64,000 nt of DNA from positions 1 to 64,000 of the forward strand of contig JBFWNG010000016.1 in assembly GCA_050251195.1 (NCBI GenBank). The letters run 5' to 3'. The notes beneath the pieces were generated by a model. It was not told where the DNA came from. It saw nothing but the letters and a program-made list of their open reading frames with translations, and did not search any database. Made by a program: the position numbers and the translations under genes. The stretch comes from JBFWNG01 sp050251195 (GTDB lineage: Bacteria > Bdellovibrionota_B > Oligoflexia > Oligoflexales > Oligoflexaceae). Position 1 is the first letter of the stretch. Each line of letters starts with the position of its first letter. Below, in pieces: positions 16,911 through 25,330 of this stretch.

Positions 16911-17062
16911 GGTTGACTCCATAAGGGGTTAAGGCGTTGCTATTCTGTGTCGCTTTTGATGGAAAGTAAAATATATTTTTGCAGTTCAGTTTGATTTCGG
17001 AGGCAATTTTCTAGCGCAACTATATTATATAGTTTGTAGAAATAGAAATAAGGCGGCAGGTG

Positions 17063-18082
17063 ATGACTCAGCATGTGTGGGAAGGCAAAGAAACCAAGTA
17101 CTTTTATGATTTAAGTCCTGAAGCGATCCTGGAAGCTTTTGAGACCTCGACAGGCTTGCGCGCCACAGGCCGCAGTTTTATTTTCAACAGCATGGAAAAC
17201 CGGGTTTACGAACTGGAAATTGAGAGCGATATCGAGAGTCAAGTCGATCCCCGTCGTTTTCGCATCGTGAAATTTTATCGGCCCGGCCGATGGAGCGAGC
17301 AACAGATTTTAGAAGAGCATGAGTTTCTTTTGCAGCTCGCTGAAGATGAAATTCCCGTCGTCGCGCCCATGCGCTACGTTGACGGCCGCACACTTCACTG
17401 TGATCCGAAGACGGGCCTATATTACGCCGTTTTTCCCAAAATACAGGGACGGGCGCCGCAAGAACTGGCGCGCGAAGATCTGGAGATCCTTGGGCGCCTA
17501 TTGGCGCGAATGCACAACGTCGGCGCTACCAAGTCTTTTACCAATCGCCTGACTCTGTCGCCTGACACCTATGGCGTCCAATGCCTGGAATATCTGTTGG
17601 TCCATAATCTCATTCCCTTGACGATCAAGGATGCGTATCGCGACGTGGTCTTGCGCATTTGCGATTTTGTGCGCCCTTGGTTTGAGCAGATTGAAATGCG
17701 TCGCATCCACGGCGATTGTCACCTAGGCAATATCGTTCGGGGTAGCACCGGTTTTTCCTGGATTGACTTCGACGATGCCGTCAATGGCCCGTATGCCCAG
17801 GATTTGTGGTTGATGATTCCAGGTCGCGACGAAGACGCGATGGAACAGCTGGACGTATTGCTCAAAGCTTATGAAATGATGCGCCCCTTTGATCGTAAAA
17901 CGCTACGTCTCATCGAGCCATTGCGGGCACTGCGCTACAATTTATTTAGTTTTTGGATCGCCAGTCGTTGGCAGGATCCGGCTTTCCCGCGGGCTTTTCC
18001 TCATTTCGGTACGGATAAGTATTGGCATGATCAGTTACGCGACATGCAGGAGCAGTGGCAGTTGATTTCTCAAGTTCGTTGA
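17063..18082 (+). CDS. srkA: Stress response kinase A (YihE/RdoA-type)
   Basis: About 339 residues, the family length, with an APH-like kinase fold. FNSMENRVYELEIE is the family ATP-loop region, RIVKFYRPGRWSEQQILEEH is the conserved block after it, RIHGDCHLGNI is the catalytic loop (Asp near 218) and WIDFDDAVNGPYAQDLW holds the metal-binding aspartates. SrkA phosphorylates proteins on Ser/Thr and counters stress-induced programmed death in E. coli. ATG 17063 follows a GTG at 17060. The gene looks GC-richer than its neighbours. Monocistronic by position. Confidence 0.9.
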   Translation: MTQHVWEGKETKYFYDLSPEAILEAFETSTGLRATGRSFIFNSMENRVYELEIESDIESQVDPRRFRIVKFYRPGRWSEQQILEEHEFLLQLAEDEIPVVAPMRYVDGRTLHCDPKTGLYYAVFPKIQGRAPQELAREDLEILGRLLARMHNVGATKSFTNRLTLSPDTYGVQCLEYLLVHNLIPLTIKDAYRDVVLRICDFVRPWFEQIEMRRIHGDCHLGNIVRGSTGFSWIDFDDAVNGPYAQDLWLMIPGRDEDAMEQLDVLLKAYEMMRPFDRKTLRLIEPLRALRYNLFSFWIASRWQDPAFPRAFPHFGTDKYWHDQLRDMQEQWQLISQVR

Positions 18083-18336
18083 CGCTGGACCCGCTACCTT
18101 GCCCGATTTTTTGGGCCTCGTGTATTCCATGCGTTGCATACACAATATACGCCATTCACATTTCGACTGGGATGCGGTAAAGCTGGATCGTCCGTGAAGG
18201 AATAATACGGTTATTGGCAGCCAACTACCAAAGAGAAGGATTGTCACACGAAGCCTAACGACTTGATTTTTATAATCTTATTATTTATCGCGTTTCATGG
18301 TTAGCGACACAAATGGATCGAAAGAGGAAAATCACT

Positions 18337-18831
18337 ATGGTTAGAAGGAATGTTAGTTTTGTCACACTGATTTTTGCGCTAGGAGTTTCGGCATGTGGCA
18401 TCGACAGCAAGAACAAGAAGGCTCCTAAGCCGGACCCCACATCTCCGGAAGCATCGAAGACCGAACCTGAAGTCAGTGATACTGACCTCAGAGAAAATGA
18501 AATTCTCTCTAAAAACAAGAAATTTGCCACGAGCTTAGAATGGGTATCTGAGCCGAAAGCTGAAAGTTACGTTTCGGCTCGGCTGACGTTTATCCTGCCT
18601 GATCGTAAAATCCCTGAGACGGTCTCAAATATCGTGTTCGATCCCCAAATGTCTTCAATGGGCCACGGAACATCAACGGCTGATCAGACAATCAGGCAAT
18701 CTGAGTCTGCCACCAATGTATTTATTGTCGATCACATTTACTTCATTATGGGTGGTTCATGGGAAATTCGTCTTACCGCAAAAGTAAACGGTAGCAGCGA
18801 TACGGTGACGATCCCCGTTGAGGTTCGTTGA
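18337..18831 (+). CDS. FixH/YtkA-like lipoprotein
   Basis: Starts at ATG 18337 (MVRRNVSFV) with AGAGGAAA upstream. A lipobox VSAC follows the signal, then a Lys/Pro-rich linker. The C-terminal 100 residues look like the FixH/YtkA beta-sandwich: LEWVSEPKAES, the Met-His segment FDPQMSSMGHGTS, and MGGSWEIRLTAKVNG. The MxxMGH stretch is the usual ligand-like loop in YtkA-like domains, often found with copper or haem-copper oxidase genes. Its stop overlaps the start of the next gene (TGATG), so it heads a three-gene operon with an outer membrane-type protein and a thioredoxin-like protein. Confidence 0.65.
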   Translation: MVRRNVSFVTLIFALGVSACGIDSKNKKAPKPDPTSPEASKTEPEVSDTDLRENEILSKNKKFATSLEWVSEPKAESYVSARLTFILPDRKIPETVSNIVFDPQMSSMGHGTSTADQTIRQSESATNVFIVDHIYFIMGGSWEIRLTAKVNGSSDTVTIPVEVR

Positions 18832-19733
18832 TGCCGTCTGGTCGTTTCTCGTCACTGGTCCATTGCCTCTTAATAGCGACAGTACTCAACATCGATAGTG
18901 TGTCCTTGGCTTGTGCTTCCTGCGGAAGTGGTGGCGACGACCCCCTGATTCTGTATCCAAACGAAAGGCTGAAGGTGTTTGTCGGGCTATCGGAAGCCAG
19001 AGACTTTCGAAATATCGATCCAGCAGGTTCTGAAGTAACCGCGGGAGGACCTACGGCAAAGCAGACACTCACGTCAGCAATTGGCTACGGGATTTCAACT
19101 CGATCTTTCGTTACCGCCACCCAACCTTATGTTCGCAATGTTCGTGGAGATGCTTCGCGCTCGTCCTTTGGCGATCCTTCCCTAGCGGGACGCTACAGCA
19201 TCTTCCTCCAATCGTTTGACGACCCTTATTTACCTCAAGTACAAATTCTATATGGCTATAAACATGCCCTATCGCGTTCCATTCATGAATCAAAAGAGCT
19301 CAAGACTTTGCTGGACGTGTACGGAACTGGGTTTTCTGAAATCAGGGGAGGATTGGACATTTGGTTTGGCATCACGCCCATAAAACCAGGAATTTCACAA
19401 ACCTTCTCGCTGCCGCAAAAGCGAAGCTTTGACGGTATCGAATATCGTCCTGGTTTAATCTCCAGGACGACTCTATCCCTTGGATACGGTTGGTCCGACA
19501 GCTGCAAAGTCACTGTTGGGGCAAACCGGGAAAGCCGGGAACACCTCAAGGTTGACGGCATCAAGCAAGATTCTTCAACGCAGCTAAATAATAGTGAATT
19601 CGCTTCTGTGGACATTATGACAAACAGTAATAATAGCTGGCGTCTCAGCGCATCTCGCCAGGCAGCTTTCGGGAAAAACTATAATACGAGCCGATCCAAC
19701 AATTTTGGCATCGCCTATATGCACTCATTTTAA
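18831..19733 (+). CDS. Predicted outer-membrane beta-barrel protein with N-terminal CASCG
   Basis: 300 residues from ATG 18831, overlapping the previous stop by one base. A signal peptide is followed by LACASCGSGGDDPLILYP, where the CxxC could bind metal or be redox active. The rest has amphipathic beta strands, with alternate hydrophobic positions, ending in Phe (IAYMHSF), the classic outer-membrane barrel signal. Operon context with a YtkA-like lipoprotein and a thioredoxin-like protein suggests a metal (possibly copper) or redox envelope function. No specific family recognised. Confidence 0.6.
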   Translation: MPSGRFSSLVHCLLIATVLNIDSVSLACASCGSGGDDPLILYPNERLKVFVGLSEARDFRNIDPAGSEVTAGGPTAKQTLTSAIGYGISTRSFVTATQPYVRNVRGDASRSSFGDPSLAGRYSIFLQSFDDPYLPQVQILYGYKHALSRSIHESKELKTLLDVYGTGFSEIRGGLDIWFGITPIKPGISQTFSLPQKRSFDGIEYRPGLISRTTLSLGYGWSDSCKVTVGANRESREHLKVDGIKQDSSTQLNNSEFASVDIMTNSNNSWRLSASRQAAFGKNYNTSRSNNFGIAYMHSF

Positions 19734-19748
19734 GAAAAGGAAATTCGT

Positions 19749-20102
19749 GTGGTACGGGCCGATTGGAAAAATATCTTTTTAACGTTGTTGATTGTTTTGA
19801 ATACCAAAGTCTACGCCGCAAGTTGCCCGCGCGTTAGCTTCGAGCAGCTCAAGGCTGCAACGCGGGATCTCGGCAAAGTAAAGCTCGTCTTTTTTGCTTC
19901 CTGGTGTGTAAGCTGCAAACCTCACCTTCTCGAACCCCATGATAAGAAGACAGTTTTTGTTGCAGCATTTGACGAAGAACAGCGGGCAGAGAAGGTTCTT
20001 AAAGCATTTTCGGTCGAAGGCCTTTGTTTCACCAGTGACGACACCGCGCAAAAACTAGGTGTTACCGCACTTCCAGCCACTCGCGTCATCGATATTGACT
20101 AG
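19749..20102 (+). CDS. Thioredoxin-like periplasmic protein (WCVSC)
   Basis: A short (117-residue) TlpA/thioredoxin-like protein. A signal peptide (IFLTLLIVLNTKVYAA) precedes the fold; KLVFFASWCVSCKPHL has the redox pair Cys53/Cys56, and VTALPATRVID gives the cis-Pro. It uses GTG 19749 as start, after AAAAGGAAA. It should act in the periplasm, reducing or isomerising disulfides, perhaps on the cysteine-containing products of the two genes upstream, from which it is 15 bases away. It ends just before a strong hairpin. Confidence 0.75.
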   Translation: MVRADWKNIFLTLLIVLNTKVYAASCPRVSFEQLKAATRDLGKVKLVFFASWCVSCKPHLLEPHDKKTVFVAAFDEEQRAEKVLKAFSVEGLCFTSDDTAQKLGVTALPATRVIDID

Positions 20103-20129
20103 CCATGATTGTTATTTCGCCAGTACCAT

Positions 20130-20159
20130 GTACCCACACTCGATAAGAAGTGTGGGTAC
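20130..20159. terminator. Hairpin between convergent genes, likely two-way terminator
   Basis: Perfect 11-base inverted repeat GTACCCACACT / AGTGTGGGTAC with an eight-base loop, between the plus-strand thioredoxin gene and the minus-strand secreted protein gene. T runs are weak on both sides. Confidence 0.65.
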
Positions 20160-20168
20160 CTTAAATGA

Positions 20169-20828
20169 CTATTGGAATGTTAAGTAAGCATCGGTGTTGC
20201 CGATAGCGACTTCGTACTCCGTACCTGCGTTGTCATAACCAATAGCATATATAGTGTTGTCGAGTTGGTTTGATCTCTCTTCGTTTGCAGAGTGACGCGG
20301 ACGAGGCCAGTTATCCGATTGATATCTGACTACCAGCTCAAAATTCTCTATGTTTGCAGGTAAAACAATGGTGGAAAGAGGAATGCTGAAAGAATGAGAG
20401 TAAGCCGACAAGATGCTATTCATTCTAAAGGCCCAATTTGTACGTACTTTCGTTAGAGTAGTTTCACTCACCGCTTCTTTTCCGTCGATTATCTTTCCAA
20501 ATGCCTCGAACGAACTGTAAGCAAAAGTATTGAATTCATATTTCTCAGTCGTTACCTTCACCTTGCCTTCCTTATTATTATTTGCGCAACTAATATTGGA
20601 ATCGCCGCCATAGCAAGTGAGCTGATCCAATTTGTGTATTTCGGTAACGTCGACACAAATAGGTATATTGTCCGTCACTTTTTGGCCGTTGTCAGCGTTT
20701 GCGATCGATACGGAGATCGAGGAGCACACTTCTTTGGGCATATACTTTCGAAGTATCTCTTGACCCCAAGCTGGCCCGCTAGAAAGTAGAAAGACTCCTT
20801 GCAAAAACAAAATTGATGTCATCTTCAT
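20169..20828 (-). CDS. Secreted protein of unknown function
   Basis: 219 residues with a signal peptide ending GPAWGQ. ATG 20828 is preceded by GAGGGATT. Four cysteines occur near the N-terminus (EVCSS, IPICVD, LTCYGG, ISCANN), and the C-terminal half (ELVVRYQSDNWPRP, YAIGYDNAGTEYEVAIG) reads as beta-rich. It sits 23 bases downstream of another secreted protein gene, which itself overlaps a TIGR02147 regulator, so all three are likely one minus-strand operon. No family recognised. Confidence 0.7.
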   Translation of the reverse strand: MKMTSILFLQGVFLLSSGPAWGQEILRKYMPKEVCSSISVSIANADNGQKVTDNIPICVDVTEIHKLDQLTCYGGDSNISCANNNKEGKVKVTTEKYEFNTFAYSSFEAFGKIIDGKEAVSETTLTKVRTNWAFRMNSILSAYSHSFSIPLSTIVLPANIENFELVVRYQSDNWPRPRHSANEERSNQLDNTIYAIGYDNAGTEYEVAIGNTDAYLTFQ

Positions 20829-20851
20829 AATAATCCCTCAAAAAATGGTTT

Positions 20852-21277
20852 TTATCTATGCGGCCTTTTGGCCGTCGTGAAACTAAGTGCGAACAGACTA
20901 AAGCTGCTAGTGATTTGTTCTATATTGTGAACATCGGATTTGAAGATCACTCTAAAGGTTTTCTTCTTTGCCATCACGAATATGCCCTCAACCCGGTTAT
21001 CGTAATACCTGGGGCAAACGGTCTTATACTCTGAGGTGGCCTTACATTCAGATTCGGAGTATGCGATCTCTTCGATCGAAATCACAAAGCCATTGGTCGT
21101 GAAATCATAGATATCGACCGTGCCTGGCTGCACCCTGGTGGGATAGGCAAAGCTAAACGTATAGTCTTTAACTGTATTGGTAATGTATGAATTGCCTCCT
21201 GATGATCCTGGTCCTCCGAGCGCGGCGAACGTGAAGAACCATATGATAACTGGGAGCAGAACGTGTTTCTTATTCAT
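20852..21277 (-). CDS. Secreted protein partnered with a TIGR02147 regulator
   Basis: 141 residues from ATG 21277, which lies eight bases inside the 3' end of the regulator gene; AGGATCC precedes it. A signal peptide (LLPVIIWFFTFAALG) is followed by GGPGSSGGNSYIT. This Gly/Ser segment resembles AGGITSSGGEFIT in the partner protein of a second TIGR02147 regulator at 38389. The mature part has two cysteines (SECKA, TVCPRY) and beta-type strands. The upstream in-frame ATG at 21346 lies within the regulator gene and is not used. Function unknown. Confidence 0.65.
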   Translation of the reverse strand: MNKKHVLLPVIIWFFTFAALGGPGSSGGNSYITNTVKDYTFSFAYPTRVQPGTVDIYDFTTNGFVISIEEIAYSESECKATSEYKTVCPRYYDNRVEGIFVMAKKKTFRVIFKSDVHNIEQITSSFSLFALSFTTAKRPHR

Positions 21278-22097
21278 GCTGGGATCCTGCTTTAGCTGTT
21301 GTGAAAAGTTGCATGTTGATTTGGACGACGCGATCGCATGGCGCATCGTTAGCTAAGACGTCGTGCAGTTTGTGCCTGAAGTCCTTGATCATCTCCTTAG
21401 CGATTTGGTAACGGTCCTTGTCAATCGAGACACAAAGATTAAATACTTCGCGATCTTCCTTGGGTTGGAATTCGATCGCTTCGACACTTTTGGCAACAAC
21501 TTGTCTTTGGAATCGATTGTAGATATGCGAGCCTATGCCGTCGAGAAGTTTGATTTTGACTCCGCCGCGAACCTGGCCTTTGAGGAGACGCATACGCTTG
21601 AGGGTCGAAAGAGCTTCTTCTATGGTTTGTTTACTGAGCTTGAAGTTGAGTCTATCTCTGATCCATTCGGCATCCTCTTTAAAACCATCAAGATAGGACA
21701 TTTCTGCAATCACTGGTAAGTACCATTCGGAAAAGAACTGCAGGTCACCGTCGTCACCGAGTAACGACTCAGCGATCGGCGCATTCCGGACCTCGAGCAT
21801 CTTACGGAAATACCGGTCTTTGTCGGCACTAGTCTTAGCCTTGGTAAATTGTACGAGGTATTTGAAATATTTCTTCTCGGTAGAATCGAGACCCAGCGCA
21901 TTGGAGAAGACCGCGATCTTGGCGTCAGCAATATGTCTTTTGCCATCTAAAATATACTTAACGCCCATCTTACTCATCCCAACTTTTTTCCCAAGAGCTT
22001 CATAGCTGACTTTGCGTGCGCTATGACCGAGGCGATAGGCAGTCATGAAACTTCGGTAGTCGGAAAATTCTAAAATGGAAATGTGTTTACTTTTCAT
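21270..22097 (-). CDS. TIGR02147-family regulator, copy 1
   Basis: 275 residues from ATG 22097. The N-terminal part is helix-turn-helix like (VSYEALGKKVGMSKMGVKYILDGKRHI), followed by the alpha-helical region typical of the family (FFSEWYLPVIAEM, IEEALSTLKRMRLL), which looks like a second winged-helix domain, and an end CVSIDKDRYQIAKEMIKDFRHKL ... VVQINMQLFTTA. TIGR02147 proteins are a paralogous family known from Fibrobacter and Bdellovibrio-like bacteria; the molecular role is presumed transcriptional. It overlaps the start of a secreted protein gene. A palindrome lies 65-82 bases upstream. Confidence 0.82.
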   Translation of the reverse strand: MKSKHISILEFSDYRSFMTAYRLGHSARKVSYEALGKKVGMSKMGVKYILDGKRHIADAKIAVFSNALGLDSTEKKYFKYLVQFTKAKTSADKDRYFRKMLEVRNAPIAESLLGDDGDLQFFSEWYLPVIAEMSYLDGFKEDAEWIRDRLNFKLSKQTIEEALSTLKRMRLLKGQVRGGVKIKLLDGIGSHIYNRFQRQVVAKSVEAIEFQPKEDREVFNLCVSIDKDRYQIAKEMIKDFRHKLHDVLANDAPCDRVVQINMQLFTTAKAGSQHE

Positions 22098-22161
22098 GGG
22101 TGGGATATAGCGAAATATCCGCACTTACGTCAAACGAATGATTGAGGCATTTCAAATTTTC

Positions 22162-22179
22162 GTAAACATATGTGTTTAC
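22162..22179. promoter_or_regulatory. Palindrome upstream of TIGR02147 gene, candidate operator
   Basis: GTAAACA, then TATG, then TGTTTAC form a perfect interrupted palindrome 65 bases upstream of the regulator's ATG. The right half with its flanks (ATGTGTTTACTTTT) is repeated at 22081-22094, across the regulator's own start. Placement suggests autoregulation. Confidence 0.45.
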
Positions 22180-22427
22180 TTTTTAGCGCCGCCGCCAAGT
22201 TAAAAAATCTATAATTTCAGTGCTTTGAAAGCGAAAAAGCCAGGCTAGATTCGAAAGGAAAATGGTTCAAGTTCAAAAGCAAAAGTTGATCGCCACAAAC
22301 AGCCCACACCCATTATTTCCTTTTGAGAAATGATAAACAACTTTTGTTGCCTTTTTTAAACTTATCTAAAATGCATAATTGAGCACGGAAGAATTTAATC
22401 TTCTGCAGTCTGCACAAAGGAGATTTT

Positions 22428-22619
22428 ATGAAAAATGTTACACTCGCATTATTGTTGATGACCCTCGGATCGACAGCTTTCGCGAAAGGCGGAGACAACC
22501 CTTTCATTGGCTTTGACGCTCTTGCAGCAAAGGCAAAAACGCACGCTGTGGCGGAATCTAAGGTGACGAAACTTTCCTCTGATAAAACCGCAAAAGCCCT
22601 CTCAACCAAATCGAAGTAG
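22428..22619 (+). CDS. Small secreted peptide upstream of a diheme cytochrome
   Basis: 63 residues with a textbook signal peptide (MKNVTLALLLMTLGSTAFA) and a strong ribosome site (AAAGGAG). The mature peptide of about 44 residues begins KGGDNPFIGFDALAAKA and is rich in Lys, Ala and Ser with no cysteine. It ends 27 bases before the diheme protein gene, so co-expression is likely. Function unknown; it could be a small partner or chaperone-like peptide of the cytochrome. Confidence 0.7.
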   Translation: MKNVTLALLLMTLGSTAFAKGGDNPFIGFDALAAKAKTHAVAESKVTKLSSDKTAKALSTKSK

Positions 22620-22646
22620 TATTGGATCTATCGCGGGAGTAGAGGA

Positions 22647-24008
22647 ATGCATTTTCAAGTCTTCCAAAGCCTTAAAACCCATACCATGCTCCTCCAAATC
22701 GGTCTTTTCACTACAATGCTAGCGGGTAGCGCAGCTGCGTGCCCGCAGGCATCCCCCGAATGGAAAAAGCAGCTCGAAAATTTCGCCCAGGAATTGACTC
22801 CTGATTTGGGCAACGACGTCCTTTATAAATCTGGCCCTCACCTATTACCCGTAGATCGCTATCAGAAGGTTATCGATTTTTGGGACAATTGCTCGAAAGA
22901 GGCTCCCGCTGATATTTCCATCCTTTATCACAACATAGTCAAACACAGCCGCTATATGTCCGTGGCGCTTTCCTCCGGTCATGCTGGATTAACAATTTCA
23001 GATGAAGAATATCTTCTTGATTCGTACACGACCAATCGGGATTACGCAGAGCTTCCTAAAGTATTTTTTCAAGACAACTATTTGCCCCCTAACTGGCATG
23101 AAACTGTAGAAAACTGTGCATCTGAGCCGGGTCAAGACCTATGTCGAGCGATAAAAAGCTGGCGTTTCATTTCTTTTGCCTCCACCCTTGAGGATGGTTC
23201 CGGCCACCACGAAAGAGTCATCATTCAGATTCCTCATAAAACGTTTCAGCAGTATCTTTTATTCTTCCCCAAACACCCAGTGCACAAGGTTAGTAAACTC
23301 GTTGACATTATCGCAGTGCGAACACATGCAGAAAACGGCGAGCCACTTACGACCAATCCGCTCTATTTTTTCGAAAGGCATAACAAAGGTTTCGCCATGG
23401 ATGGTGGACGTTGCTACGGCTGCCATGTGAGCGGCTTAAGGGAGGTAAATCCTATGCATGGAACCGTAATAGAACGTGCCGAAGCTGACACCAACCTTGC
23501 CTTTAACCAGGAGGTGCGAAAATACAAGAATGTCGACTGGCGAGGCACTTTGGACTTTGAAGCACTCGGTCCTCCAATAGGTGAAACCTGCGTACAATGC
23601 CACAGAATCGGCGGGGCTCGGGGGCCGCTAACCATCCTGACCAAACCATCTCTTATCCGATCCAAAGTCGTTGAGTTAGAAATGCCGTATCCGGGAATTT
23701 ACCAGCAACATTTCGATTTGATGCGGAGAATCCCCAGTATTGAAGATTTTCAATTGCGTCATTCTCTCAGACAGATCGCCTCTGCAAAGAAAGCCGACCC
23801 CGAAAACGATTACCGATCGCCTGAAGATGTCAGGGCGATCAGAGAGGCCGTCCATAAAGAACTTCTGCAGCAAGGACAAATCAGTTATCCATTATTCATT
23901 TCCTTGAGAATAGTCGATAATCTTGCCGCTAAGCATATCGATTATAAACTCAAACACTTCTTTTCTAACTACAAAGAAAAATTCCAGCGTTGGTTACAAG
24001 GATCATAA
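22647..24008 (+). CDS. Secreted diheme c-type cytochrome
   Basis: 453 residues with a signal peptide ending GSAAA and two haem c motifs, CYGCH at 256-260 and CVQCH at 315-319, in the C-terminal half. The N-terminal 240 residues carry a further domain with four cysteines (DNCSKE, ENCASE, DLCRAI) that I do not recognise. It differs from the single-haem lipoprotein pair at 7856 and 25331 but shares general design: large unknown domain plus CxxCH. Probably periplasmic electron transfer or a peroxidase-like function; axial Met/His ligands cannot be assigned safely. Confidence 0.75.
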   Translation: MHFQVFQSLKTHTMLLQIGLFTTMLAGSAAACPQASPEWKKQLENFAQELTPDLGNDVLYKSGPHLLPVDRYQKVIDFWDNCSKEAPADISILYHNIVKHSRYMSVALSSGHAGLTISDEEYLLDSYTTNRDYAELPKVFFQDNYLPPNWHETVENCASEPGQDLCRAIKSWRFISFASTLEDGSGHHERVIIQIPHKTFQQYLLFFPKHPVHKVSKLVDIIAVRTHAENGEPLTTNPLYFFERHNKGFAMDGGRCYGCHVSGLREVNPMHGTVIERAEADTNLAFNQEVRKYKNVDWRGTLDFEALGPPIGETCVQCHRIGGARGPLTILTKPSLIRSKVVELEMPYPGIYQQHFDLMRRIPSIEDFQLRHSLRQIASAKKADPENDYRSPEDVRAIREAVHKELLQQGQISYPLFISLRIVDNLAAKHIDYKLKHFFSNYKEKFQRWLQGS

Positions 24009-24052
24009 ACCATATTCTTTCGCACCCCGACGCCGAGCAAAAATGACGATAG

Positions 24053-25147
24053 CTATTCCAACGTTCGGCGAATGTTCAGAACAACTCTTGGAATTCCTAA
24101 TGCAGCATCATATTCTACCGTGAGTTTTCCAGAATCTGCCATTCCCGGGCTCAATGTATATGTTGCTTGGCGTTCTTTGTCTTGAAATACAAATGTGTCA
24201 GTAAGGTTATGATGCGATGCTGTAAATTTCATCGCCGCTTCAATACTTTCCTTGGAAACAATTAGATCTATGGGGACTCGAAGCTTTGGGTTATTTTCTC
24301 GAATCAAGAGGGAACTTTGTCGGTCATATCGATAGTCCCTGTACCCGCCAGGTGCCAGTTTAACTTCGTAAGAAAACCTAAATTCTATTCCATCTTGCTG
24401 CACTGCATGTGTAGCAACTTGCCAACCTTTGTTGTCGTCGATTGGCTGTTCGAAGGAGGCAAAAGGGTTAGAGATTTCTAGCTCGACTACAGAGATAGCT
24501 GGTTTGTCACTGTTTGGGCCGGTTGGAGTGAGCAGATATGGATCATTCGTTCCGACGAAAGAGCTGATGGTCAAAAAACTCTTTCCTGCCTGGTCGGTGT
24601 GGCCCTTTACAAAATATGACGTAACCCATTCTGAGTTGCCGACAAATCGTGCATCTATCTGGGAATAATCTTGTTCGAACAACGCCTTCGCAAACGCAGA
24701 AGATACCTCCGGACGCGTAACTGTCAAGACGTTAAAGATCGGCTCCAAACCACCAAAGGAGTATTCACTCTTCTTTTGGATAATAATCCTTTGTAGTTTA
24801 AAAGTATCAGCATTGTCGAAGCAAAAGTCAAACCGTGCCAAGTAGTTTAACGATCTTTGATCGACACCCGGAATACTTTGATCCAAAGCAAGATCCGGAG
24901 GTTCGACAAAAAAACTTCCCTTGAATCCAACCTCAGCTAACGCACTAGCTCCAATCCGCTTAATGCCTGCTGTATATAGCTGCATCCCTTCGTCGCATTT
25001 GAGCGCATCGCTTGCCAAAAAGGGAAAAGTCCACATTGCAGTCCCAATAATTGGTTGGGTAGCTGCACTTTGATTCAGAGCTTTTGCGGACTCGGCAGTC
25101 TTGCAACCTGCACATAAGATAAGACCAAGCAGAACTGTTTCCCGCAT
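24053..25147 (-). CDS. HHN-family lipoprotein, divergent member
   Basis: 364 residues; lipobox CAGC followed by Lys. It keeps the main landmarks of the HHN family: LKCDEGMQLY near the N-terminus (the CDxG site), ARFDFCFDN, LQRIIIQKK, and TASHHNLTDTFVF near the C-terminus. The intervening sequence is longer and less similar than in the other four members, and the C-terminal cysteines are missing. It is convergent with the diheme cytochrome gene. Function unknown. Confidence 0.65.
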   Translation of the reverse strand: MRETVLLGLILCAGCKTAESAKALNQSAATQPIIGTAMWTFPFLASDALKCDEGMQLYTAGIKRIGASALAEVGFKGSFFVEPPDLALDQSIPGVDQRSLNYLARFDFCFDNADTFKLQRIIIQKKSEYSFGGLEPIFNVLTVTRPEVSSAFAKALFEQDYSQIDARFVGNSEWVTSYFVKGHTDQAGKSFLTISSFVGTNDPYLLTPTGPNSDKPAISVVELEISNPFASFEQPIDDNKGWQVATHAVQQDGIEFRFSYEVKLAPGGYRDYRYDRQSSLLIRENNPKLRVPIDLIVSKESIEAAMKFTASHHNLTDTFVFQDKERQATYTLSPGMADSGKLTVEYDAALGIPRVVLNIRRTLE

Positions 25148-25330
25148 AATTTACAATTCCTTTAAAAACACAATTAGCATTATTTCAATCGTACGGTGGT
25201 ATGGGAACTTCGTCAAGGTTCTTGCTTCCCCAGCTCGCGAGCGAGATACAAGCGATTTTTTAGCATTTGAAAATGCAATGACATGAAAACATGGTAAGAT
25301 TGCGGAAATGCCTTTTTTTGGAGCCCCTTT

